Assembly (NCBI GenBank): GCA_013306675.1
Contig: JABLUY010000171.1
Span: 1-64,000, forward strand
Reading direction: 5' to 3'
From: Thraustochytrium sp. TN22
Lineage: Eukaryota > Sar > Bigyra > Thraustochytrida > Thraustochytriidae
DNA length: 64,000 bases
Shown here: positions 10,338 to 19,787 of the stretch, piece after piece
Position numbering within the stretch: the first letter of the stretch is position 1
How the letters are laid out: each line of letters opens with the position of its first letter
Notes under the pieces: model-generated
Seen by the model: the letters and a program-made list of their open reading frames with translations, nothing else
Databases searched by the model: none
What the model was told of the DNA's origin: nothing
Program-made: the position numbers and the translations under genes

Positions 10338-10823
10338 GAAACGCCTTCGACGGACTCAGTGCGACCGCGGCAACGGCATCAGGTTGCACAGATTGTCAAG
10401 GACTTCCACTTGATGAACGGCAGGCGCATCTTCGAGAGGCCGGAGCAGTTCCGCGCTCTTGAGGTGGCGCCACCAGGCCAACCCGGCCCGCGCGCACGAA
10501 TTCAAGGAGCTGCCGCGGATCTCGCTGCAGGCTCCGAATCATCCACGTACGCGCGCGTCCGCCGCTTCGTGGCATCGGTGAGACTCGCAGCGCAGCAGCC
10601 TCGGCTCTCCTCCGACCATGGCGACCTTGTGCTTTCTGAATTCGGCGCCGTGCGCCGCTTGCAAGGCTTCGTTCGGACTCTGGCAGCGCAGGCTGAGGCG
10701 CGCGCTCTCGCGGACCAAATCATCGCCACCCATCGCGACGACGCTGGCCACACCTTTTACTCCAATCCGCACACCGGGTACATGTCTTGGACACGCCCGC
10801 TCTTCGTCGCGAGCTCGATCTAA
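9282..10823 (+). CDS. BAR-like helical protein with polyQ tract and C-terminal WW-like motif
   Basis: The product is 513 aa. Residues about 55-250 are amphipathic helices (KEQEREYKELYDAFLVMEAS, then a long helix around LAFFQAIKVRARDLSGLRGS and ELGVLANRFESTFRGVLADL) with the pattern of a BAR/amphiphysin-type membrane-curving domain; this is an impression from helix pattern, not a motif match. A Gln/His-rich tract follows at about 311-352, encoded by CAG/CAA repeats. The last 35 residues contain GHTFYSNPHTGYMSWTRP, which resembles a WW domain (aromatic pair, N-x-x-T, second Trp, Pro), but the usual first Trp is not evident. A role in membrane trafficking or actin is plausible only by analogy. 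It converges on the gene at 10934 with a 110-bp gap. Confidence 0.7.
10215..10336 (+). repeat. CAG/CAA repeat encoding polyglutamine
   Basis: An interrupted CAG/CAA/CAC tract in the coding strand of the 9282 gene gives Gln/His stretches ending in about 15 consecutive Gln. The terminal (CAACAG)n part is the most regular. Confidence 0.9.
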
Positions 10824-10933
10824 AGACGAGAACTCGCATTCTCGGCGCAGAACGCCTGGCTGTGAAGGCTAGAGCGCTTCGCGCACCATCAGATCGAAAA
10901 GATACATGTGTTTTAGAATGTGACCATTCACCG

Positions 10934-12073
10934 TCAAGGGGCATCCGACCTGGATGAGACCCATGCGTTGGTACGGATCTCCCACATGCCAGGCCCCGTT
11001 GCGAGCAAGCCAAACACCAGCATGCCGCACAGCGACAGGTAGACAATGGCCCAGCCAGTCTGCGACTCGTGCATGGCCACTGCGCCCGTGGAGCCCATGT
11101 GCGCTCTTGCAGAGGCCGCCGCGGTCGCGGAAGCACCCTCGCCCTTGTAGTACTCGCCGTCGTCCGTGTGGCCGCGGTCCCAGTTGGCGGCGTCTACGAT
11201 CTCGGTGATGATGCCCGCGAGGCTACTCAAGGAGAGCACTAGCAGGAGCAGCACAAGCTTGGACTGGAACTCGCTCTTGCCCAGAGCGCGATGCACAACG
11301 AGCTCGTAGTCCAGGTCGGCCTCGGCGGCCGCCAACGCCGCGTCCACGTCGTCGTTGAAGGCTGCCTCGTCCTCGTTCTTGGGCGAGCCGCGAGGCTCAT
11401 TCTCGGCCTTCTTGGCGGCCGAGGAGGCCGAAGACGTGATCCACATGTCGTCCGGCGAGACTGCGTCATAGTCGCGCGACGCGGGCCGCCACCGCGGCGG
11501 CTCGGCGTGCGAGGGCCGACGCAAGAGCAACACGCAGGCGGTCCAGACGGAGAAAAAGGTGCTCAGGAGAGCGCTCACCAGCATTGGGATCTCGAACAGC
11601 AAGAGCGCCGCTGCCGCCGGTCTGTACATGAAGCAGAAGAGCGTGCGCTGCTCGAAGTCGCCGACGAGCGCGCCGAGCAGCGTGGGGCCGGCCGCGGACG
11701 CTGCCGCGAGCGCCGCGCCGCGCCGCACGCTGGTGATGCGCGACTCGAGGCGCACGCCGCGCGTCACAATGGTCCAGGTGGAGACGGTCAGCAGCACGAA
11801 GAGGCCGGCGCTCATGAGCGTTAGAAAGAGCACCACGACGCCATGCAGCGAGCACCACGCGCGCGAGACCGTGTCGGTGATGACCGTCACTACGGCGAAG
11901 AGCAGCACGCCGCTCAGCGCCAGCAGCACGCCCACGAAGTTCACCAGCAGCGCTAGCAGCGGGTCATCCTTGCTCGACAGCCCGGCCAGCCGCTGCGTCG
12001 CGGCCATCCACGTCACCAGCAGCAGGACCGTGCTCACCAGCAGCAGCGTCAGCGTGTTCCACGTCGGGTTCAT
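10934..12073 (-). CDS. Multipass membrane protein, unidentified
   Basis: The protein is 379 aa and starts at a hydrophobic first segment (TLTLLLVSTVLLLVTWMA). About six membrane segments are visible: near residues 7-24, 38-63, 76-98, 148-180, 268-290 and 343-365. A cytoplasm-like polar loop of about 85 residues between the fourth and fifth segments is rich in Ser, Asp and Glu (SPKNEDEAAFNDDVDAALAA). No transporter signature or catalytic motif was recognised. The frame is uninterrupted. Confidence 0.72.
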   Translation of the reverse strand: MNPTWNTLTLLLVSTVLLLVTWMAATQRLAGLSSKDDPLLALLVNFVGVLLALSGVLLFAVVTVITDTVSRAWCSLHGVVVLFLTLMSAGLFVLLTVSTWTIVTRGVRLESRITSVRRGAALAAASAAGPTLLGALVGDFEQRTLFCFMYRPAAAALLLFEIPMLVSALLSTFFSVWTACVLLLRRPSHAEPPRWRPASRDYDAVSPDDMWITSSASSAAKKAENEPRGSPKNEDEAAFNDDVDAALAAAEADLDYELVVHRALGKSEFQSKLVLLLLVLSLSSLAGIITEIVDAANWDRGHTDDGEYYKGEGASATAAASARAHMGSTGAVAMHESQTGWAIVYLSLCGMLVFGLLATGPGMWEIRTNAWVSSRSDAP

Positions 12074-12382
12074 CCTGCCGCGCTCGCGCCGCGCGCTGCC
12101 CGCACGCGCGCCGCCGCCCGCCGGGCGGAGTCGGAGTCTGCTTTGCCGCCGCGGACTCGGAGTCGGCGCGCCTCCGGGGTCACTTCGAGGGACCGGCCTG
12201 ACCTCGCGGCTGACGACGAGAAGACGACAACGACGACGACGACGCGCGCCTGCCAGTGCAGTGCGGCCAAGCGGCCAAGAGGCAAGGCTTCAAGAGTCTA
12301 GCAAGCCAGAGCCCTCAACGTGAAGTACATCTTTCTGCTGGGTTCTGTGCTGTCAGATACTTCGAGGAGCCGCGGCACCGCG
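12074..12382. other. Intergenic spacer, nothing recognised
   Basis: Between two minus-strand genes. It has a CGACGACGACGA simple run around 12225-12245 and otherwise no structure. It should contain the promoter of the membrane-protein gene and the 3' end of the MIF transcript. Confidence 0.5.
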
Positions 12383-12748
12383 TCAGGTGCTGGAGGTCTT
12401 GGCGATGAGCTCCTTGACGGTCATGCCCTTGATGGCCCAGGCGGTGGGCGAAAAGTCCACGACGTTGAGGCTCCAGTGGTCGACGTCCAGGCTGATTTGG
12501 TCCTTGAGCAGCGCGCCGAAGGGCTCGATGAGCGGCGCCAGGTTCGCGTTCACGTCGTGCAAGGTGAGCATGGCGCACGGCTCATCGGAACCGGCCAAGG
12601 TGAGGCCCTCGGAGACGACCACGTCGGCAAAAGTGACGGCGATCGGCTTCTTGAGCGCCTCGGCCGTGGCCTGCGCAAGAGCGATCGAGAGCGACTTCTT
12701 CCCGGCAACATCGAGCGCCACATTGGTCACCAGGGTAAGAAAGGGCAT
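12383..12748 (-). CDS. Macrophage migration inhibitory factor (MIF)/tautomerase homologue
   Basis: The 121-aa product matches the MIF/D-dopachrome tautomerase family, homotrimeric enzymes with a catalytic N-terminal proline freed by Met removal. Seen: MPFLTLVTNVALD at the N-terminus, with Pro2 in place; a KKPIAVTFADVVVSEGLTLA segment corresponding to the MIF lysine-containing helix and strand; GSDEPCAMLTLHDV, very close to the GSSEPCALCSLHSIG block of animal MIF; and a C-terminal WSLNVVDFSPTAWAIKG strand region. Animal MIF is about 115 aa, so length agrees. The Pro1-Lys32 pair suggests tautomerase activity. The first Cys of the animal CxxC oxidoreductase motif is present, but the second is replaced by Thr (CAML). 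No signal peptide is visible, as expected for MIF. Neighbours give no functional hint. Confidence 0.9.
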   Translation of the reverse strand: MPFLTLVTNVALDVAGKKSLSIALAQATAEALKKPIAVTFADVVVSEGLTLAGSDEPCAMLTLHDVNANLAPLIEPFGALLKDQISLDVDHWSLNVVDFSPTAWAIKGMTVKELIAKTSST

Positions 12749-13391
12749 TGTGCTTGGTGCCTTCTCGCTTCAAAAAAATGAATAACTGTCGATTGGCTTC
12801 CGCGTTGGTTGCAGCTCTGGATCGCGGCCCTGGCCCTGCAGAGCGGCTAATCCCTAGCTGCTCGCCGAGGGCCGCCGGCGAGACGACAACTCCTCGAAGC
12901 GGGCGACCCGACTCACGACACGATACGAACGACATAAATCCTCGAAGCCTCCTTGTACTCCCAGTCTAGCTAGCCGTCGAGCCACGGCACAGCACGCCTG
13001 AGCACGGGCGTCCGCGGACAGGAAGCCGCGAAGCGGGCAATTCCACGGGCTGTCCCGCGAGGCTGCTTGGTTGGTGCCACCGACAAGTACCTGGCGGTAC
13101 CTGGTAGTACCGGGTACGGTACTGGTAAGTTACCCCTCGTACTTGTTACCTGGTAGGTGGTGGTGGTGGCCCGGACGGAGCCCATGCAGGCGCGACGGGC
13201 AATCTTCGAGGCTGAGCCGCAGACCGTAAAACGCCGCACCAATTCAAGTAAAGAAGTGTTCGCCGGGGTGCACAGTTGCAGGACAAGCCGCGGCTGGTGA
13301 AACAGTCCGAAACAGAGATTCATCGCAAAGTTGTCAAGTCGAACTGCGTGGCTCTCAGCTGCCGCATGGCATTGATATAAGATCAAAATCA
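12749..13391. other. Intergenic region with KpnI-like palindromic simple repeats
   Basis: 643 bp without a protein-like frame. The stretch 13090-13160 is built from GTACCTGG / GGTACC / GTACCGGG variants, and CTAGCTAG occurs at 12966. It should include the promoter of the MIF gene. Confidence 0.5.
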
Positions 13392-15560
13392 TCAGGCCTT
13401 GGCGGTGTCAAGCCAGTACTGAGCGAGCGAGGTCTTGGAGGCGACGAGGTCGTCCAGGAGCTTGGCAGGCTCGAAGTGCCAATGGGGCAGGTCCGGGTGG
13501 TTGTCGCGGATGCGGAGAAGGCCGTCGCGCATGGTGGGGAGGCCGATGAGGTCGGCGTAGAACATGGGGCCGCCGCGGTAGCGAGGGAAGCCGTAGCCGG
13601 CGTTAAAAAGCACGTCAATGTCGGAGGGGCGCGAGGCAATGCCCTCCTCGAGGATACGGAAGCCCTCGTTGGCCATGGAGTAGATGGTGCGCTCGAGGAT
13701 CTCCTGGTCGGAGATGTCGGTGCGCTTGGCGATGCTGAAGTTGGCGCGGTGCTCCTCGCAGAGCGCCTCAACCTCGGGCGCATCACTGGCCGTGCGGCCG
13801 TCGTAGTTGTACCAGCCGGCGCCAGTCTTTTGGCCAAAGCGGCCGAGGTCGCAGAGGCCGTTGGCGAGGTTCATCCAGGAGGTGCCGCGCGCCCCCTTGA
13901 CGCGGTCGGCGGTGTGCGGGTAGTAGGACTCGGAGCGGATGCGCTGGCCAATGTCGTTGCCGGCGAGGTCGAGGACGGCGAGCGGGCCCATGGCCATGCC
14001 GAAGCGACCGGGCTTGGGGCCGAGCACGGCGTCCACCTGGGCGGGCGAGGCGCCCTCCTCGAGGAGACCCATGGCCGCCTGCGTGTAGGGCTCAAACATG
14101 CGGTTGCCGATGAAGCCGAAGCAGTTGCCGGCGAGCATGGCGGTCTTGCCGATGCGCTTGCCGACGCTCATGGCCGTGGCGATGGCGGTCTCGCTGGACT
14201 TGGCACCGCGCACGTTCTCGAGCGCTGGCATGATGTTGGCCGGGCTGAAGAAGTGCATGCCGATGAACATCTCGGGGCGGCCCGAGGCCTCTGCGATCTC
14301 GTCAATGTCCAGGTACGAGGTGTTGGTGGCGAGCAGGGCGGATGGCTTGCAGACGCTGCCGAGCTTGGCGAAGATGGACTTCTTCAGGTCCAGGTTCTCA
14401 AAGACCGCCTCGATAACGGCGTCGCACTCGGCGAGGGCACCGAACTCCGAGTCCGTGCTGCCCTGCACGAGCTCCATGCGCTTGGCCACGTCCGCCTCGG
14501 ACATGCGGCCGGACCGGAACGCCGAGCTCTTCTTGTACAGACCCTCGATGCCGGCGAGCGCCGCCTTGAGCGCGTCCTCGGAGGTCTCCGACAGCGTCAC
14601 ACGGATGCCCTTGTTGGCGAAGCACATGGCGATGCCGCGGCCCATGGTGCCGCCGCCAATGACGCCCACGTGGCGCACGTCCTGCGCCGCCTTGGGGTTC
14701 ACGCCCGGTACCTTGTTGCACGAGCGCTCGGCGAAGAACATGTACTGCATGGCCTTGGACTGCGTGCCGGCCATGAGCTCCTCGAAGAGGCGCGCCTCCT
14801 CTTGGATGCCGGCCGTGAAGGTGCCGGCGTCGACCGAGGCGCGCACCGCGTCCACGATCTTCTGCGGCGCCTCCTGGCCGCGCGCGATCTTGGCGAACTT
14901 CATGCGCGCCTCCTCGTACACCTTGTCGTCCACGGGCGTCACGGTGCGCGCCGACACGCGCGGCAGGTCCCCGGCTGCCGCGCTCGCGAGCGACTCCGCG
15001 AAGCGCAGCGCGCCGGCCATGAGGTCCTCTGGTGAGCTGCCGTCCACGATCTCGTCTACCAGGCCCAGCGACAGCGCCTCCTTGGCGCCCACGGCGCGGC
15101 CCGTGCCGATCATGTCCAGCGCCTTCTCCACGCCCACCACGCGCGGCAGCCGCTGCGTGCCGCCGGCGCCGGGCAAGATGCCCAGGTGCACCTCGGGCAG
15201 GCCCAGCTTGGCGCTCGCCAGCGCCACACGGTAGTTGCACGCCAGCGCCGTCTCCAGGCCGCCGCCCAGCGCCGACCCGTGGATGGCCGCCACCACGGGC
15301 ACCTTGGCTGCGTCCAGCTCCGCCACCACCTCGTTCAGGTCCGGCGCGTCTCGCCAGCCGCCGCTCGCGAACTCCTTGATGTCCGCGCCCGCCGGGAACG
15401 TCATGCCCTCGCCCATGATCACCACCGACTTGACGCCGTCCTGCTGCGCCTGCCGCACGCCCTGCGCCAGGCCCTGCCTCACCGCCTGGCTCAGCCCGTT
15501 CACCGGCGGGTTCGCCGCCAGCACCAGCGCGACGCCATTCTTCACCGCGTACTTGGACAT
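13392..15560 (-). CDS. Peroxisomal-type bifunctional enoyl-CoA hydratase / 3-hydroxyacyl-CoA dehydrogenase
   Basis: This 722-aa enzyme carries out two successive beta-oxidation steps, hydration of 2-trans-enoyl-CoA and NAD-dependent oxidation of the L-3-hydroxyacyl-CoA, and matches the EHHADH (MFE-1) family in domain order and length. Residues 1-190 are the crotonase fold with HGSALGGGLETAL at 94-106 and LPEVHLGILPGAGGTQRLP at 121-139; the two catalytic Glu residues fall at 103 and 123, as in mammalian MFE-1. The dehydrogenase Rossmann motif VIGGGTMGRGIA starts at about 300 and the catalytic His lies in HFFSP at 436. Two C-terminal 3HCDH domains follow. The chain ends ...LDTAKA, which is not a canonical SKL-like PTS1, so peroxisomal targeting is uncertain; no presequence is obvious either. 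Confidence 0.96.
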   Translation of the reverse strand: MSKYAVKNGVALVLAANPPVNGLSQAVRQGLAQGVRQAQQDGVKSVVIMGEGMTFPAGADIKEFASGGWRDAPDLNEVVAELDAAKVPVVAAIHGSALGGGLETALACNYRVALASAKLGLPEVHLGILPGAGGTQRLPRVVGVEKALDMIGTGRAVGAKEALSLGLVDEIVDGSSPEDLMAGALRFAESLASAAAGDLPRVSARTVTPVDDKVYEEARMKFAKIARGQEAPQKIVDAVRASVDAGTFTAGIQEEARLFEELMAGTQSKAMQYMFFAERSCNKVPGVNPKAAQDVRHVGVIGGGTMGRGIAMCFANKGIRVTLSETSEDALKAALAGIEGLYKKSSAFRSGRMSEADVAKRMELVQGSTDSEFGALAECDAVIEAVFENLDLKKSIFAKLGSVCKPSALLATNTSYLDIDEIAEASGRPEMFIGMHFFSPANIMPALENVRGAKSSETAIATAMSVGKRIGKTAMLAGNCFGFIGNRMFEPYTQAAMGLLEEGASPAQVDAVLGPKPGRFGMAMGPLAVLDLAGNDIGQRIRSESYYPHTADRVKGARGTSWMNLANGLCDLGRFGQKTGAGWYNYDGRTASDAPEVEALCEEHRANFSIAKRTDISDQEILERTIYSMANEGFRILEEGIASRPSDIDVLFNAGYGFPRYRGGPMFYADLIGLPTMRDGLLRIRDNHPDLPHWHFEPAKLLDDLVASKTSLAQYWLDTAKA

Positions 15561-15966
15561 GCTTTCTCTCGCTCGCTCGCTCGCTCGCCTGCCCGCGCGC
15601 GCGTCGCCGCCGATTCCCGCTCTGCTGTCGGCGTGGCCGATCGGATCAGATCAGCCTGAGGTGACGCTCTGGCCAGGGTCGCTTTCTTGATCAGGACTCC
15701 TGATTGCTCCTCCAAGCCAATCCAATCCCACGATCGCATTGACAGACCATCTCACTGTCAGTCCGTCGCGCGGAGCAAAGTCTCTCTCTTCGCAGGCGGC
15801 CTGGGCTAGCTAGCGAGGCAAGGCCAAGGCCTCTCGAGGCGGCGCTGCACCGGCAGGAGCTCAAAGCCTGCCTGGTCACCTAATGTGAAGCAATCGCTCC
15901 TCTCGTCGCGGCCCGGGATGGGTAGGTACTGGTACCAGGCTTAGTACATTAGGGTAGGACACTTAT
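15561..15966. other. Intergenic region, promoter side of the beta-oxidation gene
   Basis: Contains (GCTC)n around 15568-15590, CTAGCTAG at 15806-15813 and GGTACTGGTACC near 15926. No gene seen. It ends with TTAT (15963-15966), the left target-site duplication of the inverted transposon. Confidence 0.5.
15963..15966. repeat. Target-site duplication TTAT, left flank of transposon copy 1
   Basis: TTAT directly precedes CCCAATC at 15967 and is repeated directly after GATTGGG at 18308-18311, as expected for a 4-bp target duplication. Confidence 0.75.
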
Positions 15967-16176
15967 CCCAATCCCATCGCCCTAGACGGAGTTTAATCAG
16001 GATAGCCATATTATCTATCCCTAGTAAATCGGCTCTCCTGCTTGCGCTCGACTGACCTGTTGCTATCATGATTCTAATCATTTTTGGAACTTTCAACTAC
16101 TGGGTTTGTATGGAAGCGTAAAGTGTTGGTCACTTCCGACTGGCCTGTGCGGATGCTGAGGCCAACTTGGGCTGCA

Positions 16177-17136
16177 TCAAGGGCACGATGGACTCGTGCT
16201 GAGGCTGCTGCGAGAGGATCTTGAACTATGGCTTGATGGGGTGTCGGTGTAGCTGGCTTGGGCTACGTGGTCGTTCCTGCTCTGCGCTGTAGGGGTACCG
16301 GACGAGGCACTGGCGCTGCTCGAATCGACATGATCGAGGCAAATGGGCGAAGGTGTTCCGTTGACGTTTGTCTTGCGCTTCTTGAAGCCTTCGTGAGGCT
16401 CGACGCGCACGCGCGTGTGCCACTTGGAAAAGCAGGTTGTGCGTTCATTCTTTCTCATGAACACGTGCAGAGGCACACCGCAGATGGTGCAACGACGGTG
16501 CGTTTGCTTGCCGCAGATGACGCAGAGCCGCTTGGCGGGAATCCTCTTGTTGTTGGCGTTGAAGGATGCCTTTCCCGCTGCCTCTGAGTCATGTTGCAGT
16601 GCGGCATCGAGGCGGATGTCGCGGGCTTGGCCGTGGTTGAAGAACTTCTGCAACTCGGGGGTTCGCTTGCGCTTACCGGCGGTCACGAGGTCCCTCGCCG
16701 CTTCCCTGGTGAGCCCAGTGGGCTTGGGCATGCTTGGCTGCATGTTGAACTCCACCTGCGCCGTATCGAGCTGCCTGCTCCTGTAGACGTGACGGACCAT
16801 GTCGACAGTGAGGCGGAACGAGACAGTGCTGAGCGCTTCAGAGCGGTTCACCTTGTCGCGGAGGGCCTTTAGCCCGTCGCTGTCTTCGAGGTTGCTCTTC
16901 CTCGCAGCCTGTAAGTAGCGGTAGACCACGATGGCGTTGACAACGAGCTGCTTGTACGTGCGCAACGCGATGTTCTGGTCGCAGCTCAGATTCATGCACT
17001 GCGTGTTGGTGATCTGCTCCACGTACTGTGTGCTTCCGTCGACGCCGCCCTTTGCGACGTTGTATAGCTCCTGCGGTAAGCACTTGATGACATGCACGGG
17101 CCGCATGGGCCCCTTCAGAGCGACAAGCTTGCGCAT
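16177..17136 (-). CDS. Transposon copy 1: GGVD/zinc-ribbon protein frame
   Basis: Same frame as in copies 2 to 4; see the entry at 22134 for domains. The sequence in this copy has NHGQARD, like copies 2 and 3. The first in-frame ATG after the upstream GTG is used as start. Confidence 0.7.
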   Translation of the reverse strand: MRKLVALKGPMRPVHVIKCLPQELYNVAKGGVDGSTQYVEQITNTQCMNLSCDQNIALRTYKQLVVNAIVVYRYLQAARKSNLEDSDGLKALRDKVNRSEALSTVSFRLTVDMVRHVYRSRQLDTAQVEFNMQPSMPKPTGLTREAARDLVTAGKRKRTPELQKFFNHGQARDIRLDAALQHDSEAAGKASFNANNKRIPAKRLCVICGKQTHRRCTICGVPLHVFMRKNERTTCFSKWHTRVRVEPHEGFKKRKTNVNGTPSPICLDHVDSSSASASSGTPTAQSRNDHVAQASYTDTPSSHSSRSSRSSLSTSPSCP

Positions 17137-17199
17137 GGCGCGCCACAGCCGGAAGTGCGAGCTCAGCACCGCCCCCTCCTCCTCGCCGAAGATGGCAGG

Positions 17200-18043
17200 T
17201 GGCTTGGGCGGCGCACCCGCTGTCGATGCTCTGGTGCGCCCATGTCGTGAGCTTGTCCGCCCACGGTTTCAGAGCGCGCTCCATGGCGAGCCGGGCGTCC
17301 GGAGGCACTTCAACGAGGCAGGCGTACAAACACGAACTCGTGCTGGCAGCAACGTAGAGCACGTGATCGATTTGGAGGACCACAGCTTGGTGCAAGACTT
17401 GCGCGCGGTGCTCGGCAGGTATGGCCTTCCACCAAGTCTCGTCCCCCACGTGTTCATCTGGGTGCTCACGATACGTGCGTCTACCGCGCCTCCAGGCGCG
17501 ACGCGCGTCTTGATCTCGACGCTGCATAGTACTGACGATGCGTCGCACTCCGCGCCTGGAAGCCGGACGCGAGCGACTCCATCCGGCGAGACTGCGAGCC
17601 CCGGAACGGTCTTGTGCTGAATGAGGCCGACCTCGAACATGCACTCGCACCACGCGTCGGTTCGTCGACCAACGCAAGTATGTCTTCGAAGTCTTGCTGC
17701 GCAGCGGCCTCAGCACGAGCATCCTCGTCGCCAAGCTCCTCTCCTTCTTCGTCTTCGTCCCCTGTGTCCCGCTTGTCCAGGGGCACGAACTCGCTGTCGC
17801 TGTCGCTGTCGCTGTCGTCCTCCACGCGGTGGTTAGGCCTCGCCGATGCCATGATGTCGCAGTGCGGGCCCGACTCCACGTCCAAGCGCTGCGGCAGGGG
17901 CGTGCGAGCTGAGAGCAGGCACAAGGCACCCGCCAGGGCCGCCTGCAGCCGCGCGCCGCAGCGCCTGCGGCTCCAGCGCGCTCCGCGACGAAGTCGCGCG
18001 CGAGCTCCCCCCAAAGCCGCTCTGGGCGAACTGCCGAGCTCAT
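17200..18043 (-). pseudogene. Transposon copy 1: YqaJ-like nuclease region in several frames
   Basis: Equivalent of 21227-22070 in copy 3, with the same frame changes. See that entry for the motifs. Confidence 0.6.
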
Positions 18044-18307
18044 CTCATCCTAACCACCACGCCTTCGGCCAAAATGAATAGGGGGCAGGAGCCTTGGGTC
18101 GCTTCGAGTGGGCCTCTTCAAGCTCGGCCCCATCGCTGCGTTTTTGATCGAATGCGGAACTAACTTCGCCAGACTCTAGGCCACTTTTTTGGAGCAAATC
18201 GGGAGTAAAGTACCCTCTTAATACGCTTTAGTGCCCCCTGTGCCGGGCGTCACCGAGGGACCCCCGCGTGGTAGGCGGATACGAGTAAGCATAGAGGTGT
18301 GATTGGG

Positions 18308-18311
18308 TTAT
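18308..18311. repeat. Target-site duplication TTAT, right flank of transposon copy 1
   Basis: Matches the TTAT at 15963-15966 on the other side of the element. Confidence 0.75.
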
Positions 18312-18612
18312 TACGGACCACCGATAAAATGAACCGAAATGCCGGAGCTGTCCGTGGCCTAGTAATCACATAGGCCTTGCTAGGAGTTGCTGGTGAATGA
18401 CGTTGCATAAAAACTTGAATTGGACCGACCGCGGTTGGATGCCGCCGGTGCGGTGGTAGGTTAGCGACGCTCATGAAGCTCGTCACGAGTCACTTCAGGT
18501 GCTCCGAAAGTTCTGACGCCAAACTCGTAGCGCAACTCGACAAGCACGGCGCTCGCCACTGACACAGACCTTCGGAAGTTGGAGTCTTGTTTCAGCAATC
18601 CACTAGTTCACC
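18312..18612. other. Spacer between inverted copy and direct array
   Basis: 301 bp of unique sequence with lower GC than the host genes. No protein-like frame, repeat or element end is seen apart from the flanking TTAT and ATAT duplications. Probably the pre-insertion host intergenic DNA. Confidence 0.5.
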
Positions 18613-18616
18613 ATAT
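18613..18616. repeat. Target-site duplication ATAT, left flank of the three-copy array
   Basis: ATAT precedes the first CCCAATC of the array and recurs directly after the last GATTGGG at 25646-25649. Confidence 0.75.
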
Positions 18617-18880
18617 CCCAATCACACCTCTATGCTTACTCGTATCCGCCTACCACGCGGGGGTCCCTCGGTGACGCCCGGCACAGGGGGCACTAAAGCG
18701 TATTAAGAGGGTACTTTACTCCCGATTTGCTCCAAAAAAGTGGCCTAGAGTCTGGCGAAGTTAGTTCCGCATTCGATCAAAAACGCAGCGATGGGGCCGA
18801 GCTTGAAGAGGCCCACTCGAAGCGACCCAAGGCTCCTGCCCCCTATTCATTTTGGCCGAAGGCGTGGTGGTTAGGATGAG

Positions 18881-19724
18881 ATGAGCTCGGCAGTTCGCCC
18901 AGAGCGGCTTTGGGGGGAGCTCGCGCGCGACTTCGTCGCGGAGCGCGCTGGAGCCGCAGGCGCTGCGGCGCGCGGCTGCAGGCGGCCCTGGCGGGTGCCT
19001 TGTGCCTGCTCTCAGCTCGCACGCCCCTGCCGCAGCGCTTGGACGTGGAGTCGGGCCCGCACTGCGACATCATGGCATCGGCGAGGCCTACCCACCGCGT
19101 GGAGGACGACAGCGACAGCGACAGCGCCAGCGAGTTCGTGCCCCTGGACAAGCGGGACACAGGGGACGAAGACGAAGAAGGAGAGGAGCTTGGCGACGAG
19201 GATGCTCGTGCTGAGGCCGCTGCGCAGCAAGACTTCGAAGACATACTAGCGTTGGTCGACGAACCGACGCGTGGTGCGAGTGCATGTTCGAGGTCGGCCT
19301 CATTCAGCACAAGACCGTTCCGGGGCTCGCAGTCTCGCCGGATGGAGTCGCTCGCGTCCGGCTTCCAGGCGCGGAGTGCGACGCATCGTCAGTACTATGC
19401 AGCGTCGAGATCAAGACGCGCGTCGCGCCTGGAGGCGCGGTAGACGCACGTATCGTGAGCACCCAGATGAACACGTGGGGGACGAGACTTGGTGGAAGGC
19501 CATACCTGCCGAGCACCGCGCGCAAGTCTTGCACCAAGCTGTGGTCCTCCAAATCGATCACGTGCTCTACGTTGCTGCCAGCACGAGTTCGTGTTTGTAC
19601 GCCTGCCTCGTTGAAGTGCCTCCGGACGCCCGGCTCGCCATGGAGCGCGCTCTGAAACCGTGGGCGGACAAGCTCACGACATGGGCGCACCAGAGCATCG
19701 ACAGCGGGTGCGCCGCCCAAGCCA
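18881..19724 (+). pseudogene. Transposon copy 2: YqaJ-like nuclease region in several frames
   Basis: Equivalent of 21227-22070 in copy 3, carrying the three substitutions noted for this copy (one changes an Asp in the Ser-Asp run to Ala). Same frame changes. Confidence 0.6.
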
Positions 19725-19787
19725 CCTGCCATCTTCGGCGAGGAGGAGGGGGCGGTGCTGAGCTCGCACTTCCGGCTGTGGCGCGCC

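Larger units (their letters stand above)
15967..18307 (-). mobile_element. piggyBac-like DNA transposon, copy 1 (inverted)
   Basis: This 2,341-bp copy is in opposite orientation to the other three. Read on the + strand it runs from CCCAATCCCATCG (its 3' end) to GTGTGATTGGG (its 5' end) and is flanked by TTAT on both sides. It appears identical in coding content to copy 3, but has a 4-bp tandem duplication (TATC twice) at 16012-16019, explaining its extra 4 bp over the 2,337-bp units. Short terminal inverted repeats (CCCAATC, 7 bp perfect, about 10 of 12 matching) start with CCC as in piggyBac elements. Encoded parts are described under their own entries. Near-identity to the other copies and intact target duplication indicate very recent movement. 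Confidence 0.88.
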
